A DNA stretch of 64,000 nt from Mesorhizobium carmichaelinearum (lineage in GTDB: Bacteria; Pseudomonadota; Alphaproteobacteria; Rhizobiales; Rhizobiaceae). Under the pieces are notes generated by a model that had not been told where the DNA came from, searched no databases, and was given only the letters and a program-made list of their open reading frames with translations. Position numbers and translations under genes: made by a program. How positions within the stretch are numbered: the first letter of the stretch is position 1; the number at the start of each line of letters is the position of its first letter. Below, one piece after another: positions 1 to 11,684 of this stretch. Where the stretch lies: contig NZ_FZQR01000004.1 in the NCBI RefSeq assembly GCF_900199455.1, forward strand, positions 372,001 to 436,000. Direction: 5' to 3'.

Positions 1-1
1 G

Positions 2-3370
<3,369 letters not shown>

Positions 3371-3377
3371 GGTGCAT

Positions 3378-3530
3378 TGATATTCAGGTGATGCCGGCCT
3401 GCAAATGGCTGATACCTGCGCTTCCCCGTTCTACTGCGTCGCAGTAGAACTGAGCTCACGGACCCAAATGTCCGCTCCGCTCCGGTTCTCGGTATCAGCC
3501 ATTTTCGGCTCGGCCTGACCTGAATCTCAA
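3378..3530. repeat. Long imperfect inverted repeat with nested perfect palindrome
   Basis: Two outer arms of about 40 bases (3378-3415 and 3491-3530) are reverse complements with a few mismatches; the innermost part, AATGGCTGATACC against GGTATCAGCCATT, is exact. Between them is a perfect palindrome, TTCTACTGCG-T-CGCAGTAGAA (3429-3449). No T-tract follows, so it is not a classical intrinsic terminator. The size and layout resemble mobile palindromic elements of rhizobial intergenic regions. It lies in the mfd to DAHP synthase gap, which otherwise holds no gene. Confidence 0.75.
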
Positions 3531-3675
3531 CGCACTCAGCACCGCTTGTGCATTCGCCAGCGCTGAAATTCCGGTCTAGAATAGGAAATCGGCTTCGTGT
3601 ATGGAGCCGCCACCCCATATAGGGGCGGGAAATGGCGGGCGCGGGTGCCTGCCGGAAAGAGCGTTGGGTGCAGCG

Positions 3676-5049
3676 ATGACGAAATGGTCGCCGAATTCGT
3701 GGAGAGCAAAGCCGATCAAGCAGGTTCCTGCCTATCCGGACCTTGCCGCGCTGAAGAACACGGAAGCCCAGCTCGCCACCTTCCCGCCGCTGGTCTTTGC
3801 CGGCGAGGCCCGCAAGCTGAAGAAGCAGCTCGCTGCCGTCGCTGCCGGTGAGGCCTTCCTGCTCCAGGGCGGCGATTGCGCCGAGAGTTTTGCCGAGCAT
3901 GGTGCCGACAACATCCGCGACTTCTTCCGCGTCTTCCTGCAGATGTCGGTCGTGCTCACTTTTGCCGGCGCGCAGCCGGTGGTGAAGGTTGGCCGTGTCG
4001 CCGGCCAGTTCGCCAAGCCGCGCTCGTCCGACAACGAGACCAAGGGCGAGGTGACGCTGCCGAGCTATCGCGGCGACATCATCAACGGCATCGAATTCGA
4101 CGCCAAATCGCGTATTCCCGATCCTGCCCGCCAGGAAATGGCCTACCGCCAGTCGGCGGCGACACTCAACCTTCTGCGCGCCTTCGCGCAGGGCGGCTAT
4201 GCCAGCCTGGAGAATGTGCATAGCTGGATGCTCGGCTTCGTCTCCGACAGCCCGCAGGGCGAGAAATACGAGTCGCTGGCCAACCGCATCACCGAGACGA
4301 TGGACTTCATGAAGGCCGTCGGCATCACTTCGGAGACCAATTATGCGCTGCGCGAGACCGATTTCTACACCAGCCACGAGGCGTTGCTGCTTGGCTATGA
4401 GGAGGCGCTGACCCGTGTCGATTCGACATCGGGCGACTGGTACGCCACTTCGGGCCACATGATCTGGATCGGCGACCGCACCCGCCAGCCCGACCATGCG
4501 CATGTCGAATATTGCCGCGGCATCAAGAACCCGCTCGGCCTGAAATGCGGCCCGTCGCTGACCACTGACGGCTTGCTTGAACTGATCGATCTGCTCAACC
4601 CCGAGAACGAGCCTGGCCGGCTGACGCTGATCGCCCGCTTCGGCTCCGACAAGGTCGCCGACCATCTGCCGAAGCTGGTGCGCGCGGTGCAGAAGGAAGG
4701 CCGCAGTGTGGTCTGGTCGTCGGACCCGATGCACGGCAACACCATCGAGGCAGCCGGCTACAAGACGCGGCCGTTCGACCGCATCCTGAAGGAAGTGCAG
4801 ACCTTCTTCGAGGTGCACCGCGCCGAAGGCACGCATCCGGGCGGCATCCATGTCGAGATGACCGGCAAGAACGTCACCGAATGCACGGGCGGCGCCCGTG
4901 CCATCACGGCCGAGGAATTGCAAGACCGCTATCACACCCATTGCGACCCGCGCCTTAATGCCGACCAGGCGATCGAACTGGCCTTCCTGGTTTCGGATCT
5001 CCTGAAGAAGAGCCATCCGGTGCAGCACAAGCAGGCCGTCAACGGCTGA
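3676..5049 (+). CDS. Class II 3-deoxy-7-phosphoheptulonate (DAHP) synthase
   Basis: This enzyme condenses phosphoenolpyruvate with erythrose 4-phosphate, the first step of the shikimate pathway. It is the plant-type (class II) form: the conserved blocks [30 protein letters not shown] and [11 protein letters not shown] are all present, including the cysteine, histidine and acidic residues that hold the metal. The frame is open from 3601, but I place the start at ATG 3676 (457 residues) because family members begin close to the [10 protein letters not shown] sequence and a GGAAAG element lies upstream. It is followed at once by a strong terminator, so it is probably monocistronic. The paralogue symbol (aroF, aroG or aroA) cannot be decided from sequence. 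Confidence 0.95.
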   Translation: MTKWSPNSWRAKPIKQVPAYPDLAALKNTEAQLATFPPLVFAGEARKLKKQLAAVAAGEAFLLQGGDCAESFAEHGADNIRDFFRVFLQMSVVLTFAGAQPVVKVGRVAGQFAKPRSSDNETKGEVTLPSYRGDIINGIEFDAKSRIPDPARQEMAYRQSAATLNLLRAFAQGGYASLENVHSWMLGFVSDSPQGEKYESLANRITETMDFMKAVGITSETNYALRETDFYTSHEALLLGYEEALTRVDSTSGDWYATSGHMIWIGDRTRQPDHAHVEYCRGIKNPLGLKCGPSLTTDGLLELIDLLNPENEPGRLTLIARFGSDKVADHLPKLVRAVQKEGRSVVWSSDPMHGNTIEAAGYKTRPFDRILKEVQTFFEVHRAEGTHPGGIHVEMTGKNVTECTGGARAITAEELQDRYHTHCDPRLNADQAIELAFLVSDLLKKSHPVQHKQAVNG

Positions 5050-5072
5050 TCACGGCCAATTGGGCCGAAAAG

Positions 5073-5104
5073 AAAAAGGCGCCTGGGAAACCCGGCGCCT
5101 TTTT
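5073..5104 (+). terminator. Intrinsic terminator after DAHP synthase
   Basis: AAAAAGGCGCC pairs with GGCGCCTTTTT around a short loop that can itself fold (GGG-AAA-CCC). The T-tract lies on the + strand side. Because the A-tract mirrors it, the element could also end transcripts arriving from the diguanylate cyclase gene on the minus strand. Confidence 0.9.
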
Positions 5105-5161
5105 CATTTTCAGCTGATCGTTTGTCCCCCACGCCCGTGCGGGTGCTATCGGCAGAAGGCG

Positions 5162-6232
5162 TCAGTCCTTCTTGTAGAGCAGCCAGCTCTTGCCGGCGCG
5201 GCCGGCCATTGCCGAATGCTTGGTGACGCGGTTGCGGCCGCTGACCTTCGATCGGTAGAGCGCTCGGTCGGCTTTGGTGTAAAGGTCCTCCGGACCCTCG
5301 GCCTCCGATGCCATGCAGATTCCCATCGAGACCGTCACGGTGCCGTAATTCATGCCGGTCTGGCTGCTGGTGAATGGTGTCTGCTCGATCAGGGCGCGAA
5401 TGCGCTCCGCGATCTCGTAGGTGGCGTCTTCGCTGGCGCCCTCGATGATCAGCGCGAATTCCTCGCCGCCAGTGCGGGCAACGAACATGTCGCCGCGAAT
5501 GCTGGTCTGGAAAATCTCGGCAATGATCTGAATGATCTTGTCGCCGACAGGATGGCCGTAGCGGTCATTGATATCCTTGAATCGATCGATGTCGGCAAGG
5601 ATCAAGGCATTGAACAGGATACCCTTGTTGCTGTTGTAGATCCGGGTGATTTCCTTGTCGAAGGCGCGCCGGTTCCAGATCTGGGTCAATGGATCGGTGT
5701 TGGCCAGCCGCTTGTATTCCTCGAGCTTCGACTTGACGCTCTCGAGTTCGGCCGTCTTGTCGCTGAGCGTCGAGGCGACCTGCCGGCCATGATCGATCGT
5801 CGAATTGGTGGCAACGGCCATGGCGTTGGCGATCTTCTGCAGAAGATCCTGTGAAAGCAGGCTGCGGCCACTCAAACCGCTCGATGTCTCGTCGAGGATC
5901 CTGCCGTATTTTTCGATGTGGCTGCGCTCGCTCCGCAACAGCGATGCGACCTCCTCCAGCTCCCGGGCGATGACGTCTCGGGCATGCTCGACGATGCTGG
6001 GGCCGTGGTTCTGGGCGAAGAAAGCTCGCCCGATCTGATCCAGCTCATCCTGCGTCGGCCGGTTGCTCAAGGACACGACGGCGAGGCTGAGCTCGCGGTT
6101 GGTGCCGTTCAATGCTTCGTAGAAGATCTCGTAGTTGCGCGGCAGGCCGAGCACGCCCAGCTGGCGCATGGTCGCCACAACAGCGGATGCGATATCGGTG
6201 TTTTGTTCTGTTGGGGCGGCTGCGGGCTGCAT
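5162..6232 (-). CDS. GGDEF-domain diguanylate cyclase
   Basis: Predicted to make cyclic di-GMP from two GTP. The C-terminal half is a GGDEF domain beginning at LTQIWNRRAF near residue 180, with the metal-binding ILADIDRFKDIND block and an intact GGEEF active site near residue 256. The N-terminal half has no recognised sensor domain and no membrane segment; it is helical and ends in a likely coiled coil before the catalytic domain. The usual RxxD inhibitory site before GGEEF reads RGDM, so product inhibition may be weak. The frame is open from 6595, but the upstream part looks non-coding. I chose ATG 6232 (356 residues) with GAGGGGAAG upstream; ATG 6283 is an alternative. Confidence 0.9.
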   Translation of the reverse strand: MQPAAAPTEQNTDIASAVVATMRQLGVLGLPRNYEIFYEALNGTNRELSLAVVSLSNRPTQDELDQIGRAFFAQNHGPSIVEHARDVIARELEEVASLLRSERSHIEKYGRILDETSSGLSGRSLLSQDLLQKIANAMAVATNSTIDHGRQVASTLSDKTAELESVKSKLEEYKRLANTDPLTQIWNRRAFDKEITRIYNSNKGILFNALILADIDRFKDINDRYGHPVGDKIIQIIAEIFQTSIRGDMFVARTGGEEFALIIEGASEDATYEIAERIRALIEQTPFTSSQTGMNYGTVTVSMGICMASEAEGPEDLYTKADRALYRSKVSGRNRVTKHSAMAGRAGKSWLLYKKD

Positions 6233-6647
6233 GTCTGATTCACTCTTCCCCTCGGATCCCGACGCGGAATTTGCGGGTTCCATTGGTCGCCAAGCTGGGG
6301 AGCGCGACCCGATAGTCCAGACCATCTTGCGAAGAGGCGCATCCCCACCCGCGACCTTCGCTTGGCGTGACCATAATTGCAGCAGCGCTAAAGTTTCCTT
6401 AATTCGTGCAGCTTCCACAGGTTTTTCGCTACCTGTGGCTGTAGAAGCATAAATTTTTGCACCATCCTCGCGGGGCGACACACAGTTTGGCGGCTTTGAA
6501 TTTGAAATCCGCTCGGCGCGCTGCTGAAAATGAAACTGAATTTCGAATTCACCACGCCAGTCGATGTCGTATTTGCTTGCGTGCAACCACCGCAAAGCTG
6601 GAATCCTGGCAATGATGCTGGACGAGGTTTCTTCAAGGGGTGCCGAA

Positions 6648-7064
6648 ATGAGCGACAGTCACCAGGGATCATGCCTGTGCGGAGCGGTCCGCTTCCGGAC
6701 AAGGGGAGCGCTGCGAGGGGTCGTCTACTGTCATTGTTCGCAATGCAGGAAGCAAAGCGGGCATTTCTATGCCGCGACCAATGTTGCCGACGCTGACATC
6801 GTGATCGAAGGCACGGAAAGCATCACCTGGTATGAAGCGTCCGCTTTCGCCGGGCGCGGCTTCTGCAAGACATGCGGGTCGGTGCTTTTCTGGAAGCCAA
6901 GGGCTCAAGACTATATTTCGGTGATGGCAGGAGCGTTCGACAAGCCGACAAGTCTCAAGGGCGACTGTCATATCTTCGTTGGCGACAAAGGCGACTATTA
7001 TTCGATCGACGACGGGCTGCCGCAGTTTGAAAAGTCGACGCCTTCGATAGCGGTCGCTGAATGA
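6648..7064 (+). CDS. GFA/CENP-V family zinc-binding protein
   Basis: A 138-residue protein of the glutathione-dependent formaldehyde-activating (GFA) fold. The zinc ligands are visible as CLCG near the N-terminus, CHCSQCRK about 25 residues later, and CKTCGS near residue 80. Most bacterial members have no proven reaction, and true formaldehyde activation has been shown for few, so the substrate is unknown. The frame is open from 6564; ATG 6648 is preferred because AAGGGG lies about 8 bases upstream and the first cysteine block then falls at the usual distance from the N-terminus. It stands alone between a divergent GGDEF gene and dgkA. Confidence 0.85.
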   Translation: MSDSHQGSCLCGAVRFRTRGALRGVVYCHCSQCRKQSGHFYAATNVADADIVIEGTESITWYEASAFAGRGFCKTCGSVLFWKPRAQDYISVMAGAFDKPTSLKGDCHIFVGDKGDYYSIDDGLPQFEKSTPSIAVAE

Positions 7065-7142
7065 ATTTTGGACGAGATGCCTTATTCCCTTGATCGGGCC
7101 GTTGCTTTATCCCGTGCCGGTGATCCGGAAAGAGGTTTGGGC

Positions 7143-7502
7143 ATGCAGCGGCTGATCGACGCTTTTATCAATTCGGTGCGGGCATTCCGCAAGCTGGCCG
7201 CCAGCGAGAAGGCCTTCCAGCAGGAACTGATGCTGCTGGTGCTCGCCCTGCCGGCGGCGTGGTTCGTTTCGGTCTCCTGGCGTGGTTATGCCTTACTCAT
7301 CGGCGCGGTGCTGCTCCTGATTATGGTCGAGGTGCTGAACACCGGCATCGAGGCCGCCTGCGATGCCTTCAGCCGCGAGTTCAATGTCGACATCCAGCTG
7401 GCCAAGGATTGTGGTTCGCTGGCGGTGCTGATTTCGGTGGTCATCGTCGCCGGCGTCTGGGGCATCGCGCTCATCGAGCGGGTCACCGGCTTTCCTATCT
7501 GA
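7143..7502 (+). CDS. dgkA: Diacylglycerol kinase (prokaryotic type)
   Basis: A small integral membrane kinase that phosphorylates diacylglycerol to phosphatidic acid, recycling lipid left over from periplasmic glycan or phospholipid-derived head-group transfer. The 119 residues match the family length. Motifs present are RAFRKLAASEKAFQQE at the N-terminal amphipathic helix, EVLNTGIEAACD in the active site, and AKDCGSLAVL before the last of three membrane helices. The frame is open from 7068, but ATG 7143 has an AGAGG ribosome binding site 7 bases upstream and matches family N-termini. Confidence 0.92.
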   Translation: MQRLIDAFINSVRAFRKLAASEKAFQQELMLLVLALPAAWFVSVSWRGYALLIGAVLLLIMVEVLNTGIEAACDAFSREFNVDIQLAKDCGSLAVLISVVIVAGVWGIALIERVTGFPI

Positions 7503-7532
7503 CCTTCCGCGCAACCATATAGGCCGGCGGCA

Positions 7533-8120
7533 TCACTGCTCCCGGCGACGCTCCCGCTTGGCGATATAGCGTGCCGCAAGCCAGGCAAGCACAGCCACGG
7601 TGAGGCCGATGCCAAGCCCGATCAGCAGCCGTTCGTGGCGCAGCAACGCCTGGCCGACGAAATGCTCGGCGCCCAGTCCGAAAACATAACCAATGGTGCT
7701 GAACAGCACCGCCCAGATCACCGATGAGATGGCGTTGAGGATGACGAAGCGGGGGGCTGCTATGGTCGACAGGCCGGCCGCGATGCCGCCGACCAGACGC
7801 ATGCCGTAGACATAGCGGTTTGACAGCACGAAAATGTTGGGGTGGGTGTTGAGCAAGCGATAGGCGCGGCGGAAGCCGGGCCGCCTGCGCAACCTGACGA
7901 CATGGCGGTTGTCGGCGAAACTTCTGCCGAGGATGAAGAAGAAAGTGTCGCCGACGAAGGCGCCGAGTGCTGCGGCGGCAACGGCATGCCACAGCACGAA
8001 AACATGCTGGTGGGCGAAGAAGCCGCCGAGGATGGCGGCGCTTTCGCCTTCGGCGACGCAGCCGAGGAAGACGGCCAGCAGCCCATATTGTTCGATGAAA
8101 TGATGGATGGCTTCGGTCAT
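7533..8120 (-). CDS. DedA-family (VTT domain) membrane protein
   Basis: A 195-residue inner-membrane protein of the DedA/SNARE-associated family, whose characterised members are proton-dependent lipid-carrier or phospholipid flippases. The N-terminal re-entrant region contains the family acidic residue in AEGESAAILGGF; the arginine-bearing segment NRYVYGMRLVGG follows near residue 103, and the C-terminus ends in a basic tail after the last helix. Its ATG overlaps the stop of the upstream DUF1003 gene by four bases (ATGA), so the two are probably translationally coupled. Confidence 0.88.
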   Translation of the reverse strand: MTEAIHHFIEQYGLLAVFLGCVAEGESAAILGGFFAHQHVFVLWHAVAAAALGAFVGDTFFFILGRSFADNRHVVRLRRRPGFRRAYRLLNTHPNIFVLSNRYVYGMRLVGGIAAGLSTIAAPRFVILNAISSVIWAVLFSTIGYVFGLGAEHFVGQALLRHERLLIGLGIGLTVAVLAWLAARYIAKRERRREQ

Positions 8121-8680
8121 GAAGCCGACTGCTGTTGCGCCAGCCTCTCGTCGATCCGCTTGACCATCTCGGCCAGCCGCACGATCTCGTCGCGCATGCC
8201 GATGATCTGGCTGTGGCGCAGTTCATCGAGTTTTTCGTGCAGCGCCATGATCTCGATCTCGGCCTTCAGATTGACCTCGTAGTCGTGGGCGGCATCGATG
8301 CGGTCGCGTTCAGTCTGGCGGTTCTGCGCCATCATGATCACCGGCGCCTGCAGAGCGGCGACCATCGACAGCACCAGGTTGAGGAAGATGAACGGGTAGG
8401 GGTCGAAGGCGTCACGCGTCAAAAGCCAGACATTGCCAACGGTCCAGACAATCAGGAAGGCGATGAAGCCCAGGATGAAGGACCAGGAGCCGCCGATGCG
8501 GGCGATCGTATCGGCAAGCCGGTCGCCAAAGGTCTGGTGGAAAGCGACCGCCTTGTTGGTGTCCCTGGAAATCGTCGTGCGTTCGAGCGTCGATTGCAGC
8601 ACCCGGTTCTCGAGTTGGCTGAGGCCGTCCGGCCGTCGCTTGAGCCAGCGGTTCGCCAGATCGTCGATTGTCTTGTACAT
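8117..8680 (-). CDS. DUF1003 membrane protein
   Basis: A 187-residue protein with the DUF1003 core: two membrane helices around residues 62-105 (SWSFILGFIAFLIVW and FIFLNLVLSMVAALQAP) followed by the characteristic MMAQNRQTERDR segment. A long C-terminal helix, probably coiled coil, ends the protein. Function of the family is unknown. Start ATG 8680 was taken rather than the longer frame to 8833, because the extra residues lack family similarity and would run into the promoter of the divergent gene. It is the first gene of a two-gene unit with the DedA protein. Confidence 0.85.
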   Translation of the reverse strand: MYKTIDDLANRWLKRRPDGLSQLENRVLQSTLERTTISRDTNKAVAFHQTFGDRLADTIARIGGSWSFILGFIAFLIVWTVGNVWLLTRDAFDPYPFIFLNLVLSMVAALQAPVIMMAQNRQTERDRIDAAHDYEVNLKAEIEIMALHEKLDELRHSQIIGMRDEIVRLAEMVKRIDERLAQQQSAS

Positions 8681-8766
8681 GGCCGTCTCCGTCGTCGGTG
8701 GAGATAGACGTAGAGGCTGCCGGGCCTCGCGGGAAGTGGTACATTCAAGCCAACAGCGAGGGACCC

Positions 8767-9483
8767 ATGGCCGATTTCCAGAAAATTCGTCTGCGTGCGG
8801 CAAAACGCAAGGGCGGCGAAGTGGAGCTTGCAACGCTGCTCGGGCCGGTGCCCGACAATGCCGCCGTCGCCGATATCCCCGACGATCGTATTCTCTCGAC
8901 CATGGCCGAGCGGATCTTTGCCGCCGGTTTTGTCTGGCGCGTCATCGAACAGAAATGGCCAGGCTTCGAAAAGGCGTTTCTGCGCTTCGAGCCGAAGCGG
9001 CTGTTGTTCCAGCCTGACGATTTCTGGCACGATCTGGCTTCGGACCAGCGCATTGTGCGCAACCCGCAGAAGATCAAATCGGTGCGCGACAACGCCGCTT
9101 TCGTCGAACGCGTGTCGAAGGAGCATGGCGGCTTCGGCGAATTCCTCGCCAACTGGCCCGCCGACGACCAGGTCGGGCTGATGGCCTATCTCGGCAAGCA
9201 GGGCAGTCGGCTAGGCGGCAATACCGGCCAGTATTTCCTGCGCTGGCTGGGCTGGGATGCTTTCGTCATTTCGGCCGACATGGCGTTAGCCCTTCGCGAT
9301 TCTGGCCTCGACATCGCCGAAAGCCCGACCTCGAAGAGGGACCTCGACAAGATCCAGGCCCAGATCAACCGATGGGTGGCGGACACAGGCCTGCCGCGCC
9401 GCCACATTTCGCGCATCCTGGCGATGTCGATCGGCGAGAACCATTCTCCGCAGTCGTTGCGCGAGTATATGGGCGAGGACTGA
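8767..9483 (+). CDS. DNA-3-methyladenine glycosylase I-like protein
   Basis: A 238-residue protein resembling the Tag (3-methyladenine DNA glycosylase I) helix-hairpin-helix family. The segment RIFAAGFVWRVIEQKWPGFEKAF matches the family's conserved helices, and GGNTGQYFLRWLGWDAFVIS resembles the later DNA-contacting region. The family zinc ligands of true Tag (N-terminal cysteine and C-terminal histidine pair) are not obvious, so it may be a divergent branch with altered specificity. ATG 8767 is preceded by GAGGGA, and the gene is divergent from DUF1003. Role in alkylation repair is inferred from the family. Confidence 0.75.
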   Translation: MADFQKIRLRAAKRKGGEVELATLLGPVPDNAAVADIPDDRILSTMAERIFAAGFVWRVIEQKWPGFEKAFLRFEPKRLLFQPDDFWHDLASDQRIVRNPQKIKSVRDNAAFVERVSKEHGGFGEFLANWPADDQVGLMAYLGKQGSRLGGNTGQYFLRWLGWDAFVISADMALALRDSGLDIAESPTSKRDLDKIQAQINRWVADTGLPRRHISRILAMSIGENHSPQSLREYMGED

Positions 9484-9571
9484 TCGGTCCGAACCGAATG
9501 ACGACTGTCATTCGGTTCGGCACGATTGACGATCTCAATCGGTCCGACACGACTGCCAATGTCAATCGGTC
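9483..9571. repeat. Cluster of inverted and direct repeats upstream of nadE
   Basis: A perfect hairpin, CCGAACCGAATGAC-GACT-GTCATTCGGTTCGG, occupies 9489-9520 just after the glycosylase stop. The word ATCGGTC recurs at 9483-9489, 9538-9544 and 9565-9571, and the first two copies share the longer pattern ATCGGTCCGA followed by ACGACTG. There is no T-tract. It may be a terminator-like structure for the upstream gene, an operator array for nadE, or a degenerate palindromic element; sequence alone does not decide. Confidence 0.6.
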
Positions 9572-9630
9572 TGGGGTGGCACAAGCGAACGCCATTGCGA
9601 GGCGAATTTTGCCGCGCTAAGTCAGCGGGC

Positions 9631-11307
9631 ATGACCAAGAAACCTGATATACTGCGCATCGCAATCGCCCAGCTCAACCCGACCGTCGGTGATGTCGCCG
9701 GCAACCTCGCCAAGGCCCGCGAGGCGAGGGCGGATGCCGCGCGCCAGGGTGCAGATCTCGTGCTCTACACCGAGCTTTTCCTTGCCGGTTATCCACCGGA
9801 GGATCTGGTGCTGAAGCCGGCCTTCCTGAAGGCCTGCGAGAAGGCGGCGCAGGAGTTTGCCGCCGATACCGCCGATGGCGGCCCGGGCGTCATCATCGGC
9901 ACGCCGCTGAAGCGCAAGAGCGGCACACACAATTCGATCATCGTCGCCGATGGCGGCAAGATCCTGGCCGAACGCTACAAGCTCGACCTGCCGAACTATG
10001 GCGAGTTCGACGAGAAGCGCGTCTTCCAGGCTGGCCCCGAGATCCAGGGGCCTGTCAATTTCCGTGGCGTGCGCATTGGAATTCCGATTTGCGAGGATAT
10101 CTGGGGTGATGTCGGCATCTGCGAATCGCTGGCGGAAAGCGGGGCGGAAATCCTGCTGGTGCCGAACGGTTCGCCCTATTATCGCGCCAAGATCGATGTC
10201 CGCCATCAGGTCGTGATCCGCCAGGTGATCGAATGCGGGCTGCCGATCACCTATGCCAACCAACTCGGTGGCCAGGACGAGCTGATCTTCGACGGCGCTT
10301 CATTTGCCATCGGCGCCGACAAGACGTTGGCTTTCCAGATGAGCCAGTTCGAGGAAGCGGTCGACGTCATCACATGGAAGCGTGGGGATGACGGCTGGGT
10401 CTGCTCGGAAGGGCCGATGTCGAAGATTCCCGAGCGGGAGGAGGCCGACTATCGCGCCTGCATGCTCGGCCTGCGCGACTACGTCAACAAAAACGGCTTC
10501 AAGAATGTCGTGCTCGGCCTGTCCGGCGGCATCGATTCGGCGATCTGCGCTGCCCTTGCCGTCGACGCGCTCGGCGAAGAGCGGCTGCGCGCGGTCATGA
10601 TGCCTTATCGCTACACCTCGAAGGATTCGCTGAAGGATGCCGAGGATTGCGCCCGGGCGCTCGGCTGCCGCTATGACATCGTGCCGATCTTCGAGCCCGT
10701 CGAAGGCTTTCTGCATACGCTGACGCAGCTTTTCGAGGGCACCAAGGAAGGCATCACCGAGGAGAACCTGCAAAGCCGCGCGCGCGGTACCATCCTGATG
10801 GCGATCTCCAACAAGTTCGGCTCGATGGTGGTCACGACGGGCAACAAGAGCGAGATGTCGGTCGGCTACGCCACGCTCTATGGCGACATGAATGGCGGCT
10901 TCAACCCGATCAAGGACCTCTACAAGATGCAGGTCTATGCGTTGTCGCGCTGGCGCAACAGCCATGTGCCGCCGGGCGCGCTCGGGCCGTCGGGCGAGGT
11001 CATCCCGAAGAACATCATCGACAAGGCGCCGTCGGCGGAATTGCGCGAGAACCAGACCGACCAGGATTCGCTGCCACCCTATCCGGTGCTGGACGACATC
11101 CTCGAATGCCTGGTCGAAAACGAGATGGGCGTCGACGACATCGTCGCGCGCGGCCATGACCGGGCGACGGTGGCGCGCATCGAGCATCTGCTCTACATCG
11201 CCGAATACAAGCGCCGGCAGGCGGCCCCGGGTGTGAAGATCACCAGGAAGAATTTCGGCCGCGACCGCCGCTATCCCATCACCAACCGTTTCAGGGATCG
11301 CGGGTAA
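9631..11307 (+). CDS. nadE: Glutamine-dependent NAD+ synthetase
   Basis: Converts nicotinic acid adenine dinucleotide to NAD+ using glutamine as nitrogen donor and ATP. The 558-residue protein has an N-terminal nitrilase-type glutaminase domain with the Glu-Lys-Cys triad in TELFLAGYPPEDL, KLDLPNYGEFDEKR and GIPICEDIWGD. The C-terminal synthetase domain has the ATP pyrophosphatase loop LGLSGGIDSA near residue 297 and the TTGNKSEMSVGYATLYGD block. Start ATG 9631 gives the family N-terminus ahead of LRIAIAQLNPTVGD; the frame is open further upstream across the repeat cluster, which is unlikely to be coding. Confidence 0.96.
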   Translation: MTKKPDILRIAIAQLNPTVGDVAGNLAKAREARADAARQGADLVLYTELFLAGYPPEDLVLKPAFLKACEKAAQEFAADTADGGPGVIIGTPLKRKSGTHNSIIVADGGKILAERYKLDLPNYGEFDEKRVFQAGPEIQGPVNFRGVRIGIPICEDIWGDVGICESLAESGAEILLVPNGSPYYRAKIDVRHQVVIRQVIECGLPITYANQLGGQDELIFDGASFAIGADKTLAFQMSQFEEAVDVITWKRGDDGWVCSEGPMSKIPEREEADYRACMLGLRDYVNKNGFKNVVLGLSGGIDSAICAALAVDALGEERLRAVMMPYRYTSKDSLKDAEDCARALGCRYDIVPIFEPVEGFLHTLTQLFEGTKEGITEENLQSRARGTILMAISNKFGSMVVTTGNKSEMSVGYATLYGDMNGGFNPIKDLYKMQVYALSRWRNSHVPPGALGPSGEVIPKNIIDKAPSAELRENQTDQDSLPPYPVLDDILECLVENEMGVDDIVARGHDRATVARIEHLLYIAEYKRRQAAPGVKITRKNFGRDRRYPITNRFRDRG

Positions 11308-11377
11308 GCGCGTTTCGTCCGTTGTTGCAAAATAATCGCAGTGGTTGGACCAGATAGGCTTTTGGCATGAGCCCGTC

Positions 11378-11406
11378 TTGGCGATGCATCGGGGCGCCTC
11401 TATAAC
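11378..11406 (+). promoter_or_regulatory. Housekeeping sigma-factor promoter for the ABC exporter leader
   Basis: TTGGCG (11378-11383) and TATAAC (11401-11406) are separated by exactly 17 bases, an excellent match to a sigma-70-type promoter. Transcription would begin near 11413, giving a leader of about 270 bases before the exporter start at 11685. Confidence 0.7.
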
Positions 11407-11439
11407 GACCGCTCCGCGATTCATTTGCGGGAGGTCTGA

Positions 11440-11481
11440 ATGGCAGTATTTCACATGGTAATGCGAGGCCGCGAAGCCTAG
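11440..11481 (+). CDS. Candidate leader peptide uORF1 (MAVFHMVMRGREA)
   Basis: A 13-codon frame, ATG to TAG, begins four bases after an unusually strong ribosome binding site, GGGAGGT (11429-11435). The peptide ends MRGREA. Arg-Gly-Arg fits the +X+ pattern known to arrest ribosomes in the presence of macrolides in Erm-type leader peptides. The frame sits about 27 bases after the predicted transcription start and just before a stable hairpin, an arrangement typical of attenuation leaders. That it is translated, and that it controls the exporter, is inference; Arg codons are common in this GC-rich genome. Confidence 0.55.
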   Translation: MAVFHMVMRGREA

Positions 11482-11488
11482 GTCTCTA

Positions 11489-11528
11489 CCGGCACCCGGC
11501 GAAGATCCATCCTTCGCCTCGGCGCCGG
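11489..11528 (+). promoter_or_regulatory. Leader hairpin with competing upstream pairing partner
   Basis: CCGGC at 11489 pairs with the GCCGG ending at 11528, and inside it GGCGAAG (11498-11504) pairs exactly with CTTCGCC (11512-11518). The same CTTCGC can instead pair with GCGAAG at 11471-11476, which lies in codons 11-13 of uORF1. A ribosome held on uORF1 would therefore mask one partner and change the fold. No T-tract follows the hairpin, so control of translation or of Rho access is more likely than simple intrinsic termination. Confidence 0.5.
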
Positions 11529-11543
11529 ATTGAGCACAGGCTT

Positions 11544-11579
11544 ATGCCGATGCCGGTCGCCGCCCGACTACGGGCGTGA
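11544..11579 (+). CDS. Possible second leader peptide uORF2 (MPMPVAARLRA)
   Basis: An 11-codon frame with a weak CAGG element four bases upstream, located after the leader hairpin and before the exporter start. Its C-terminus reads ARLRA; Arg-Leu-Arg is again a +X+ pattern, the one found in ErmD-type leaders. With only a weak ribosome binding site the call is tentative, but two consecutive short frames both ending in such a motif before a drug-type exporter is worth recording. Confidence 0.25.
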   Translation: MPMPVAARLRA

Positions 11580-11684
11580 CGCCAAAATATGCCACTCCGC
11601 TTCTGGGCAATCATTGGCCCCTTGCGCGGCTTTTTCAATTTTCGACCTTATTGGGATCGGGCTCGTTTGCGCCCGAATGATATC

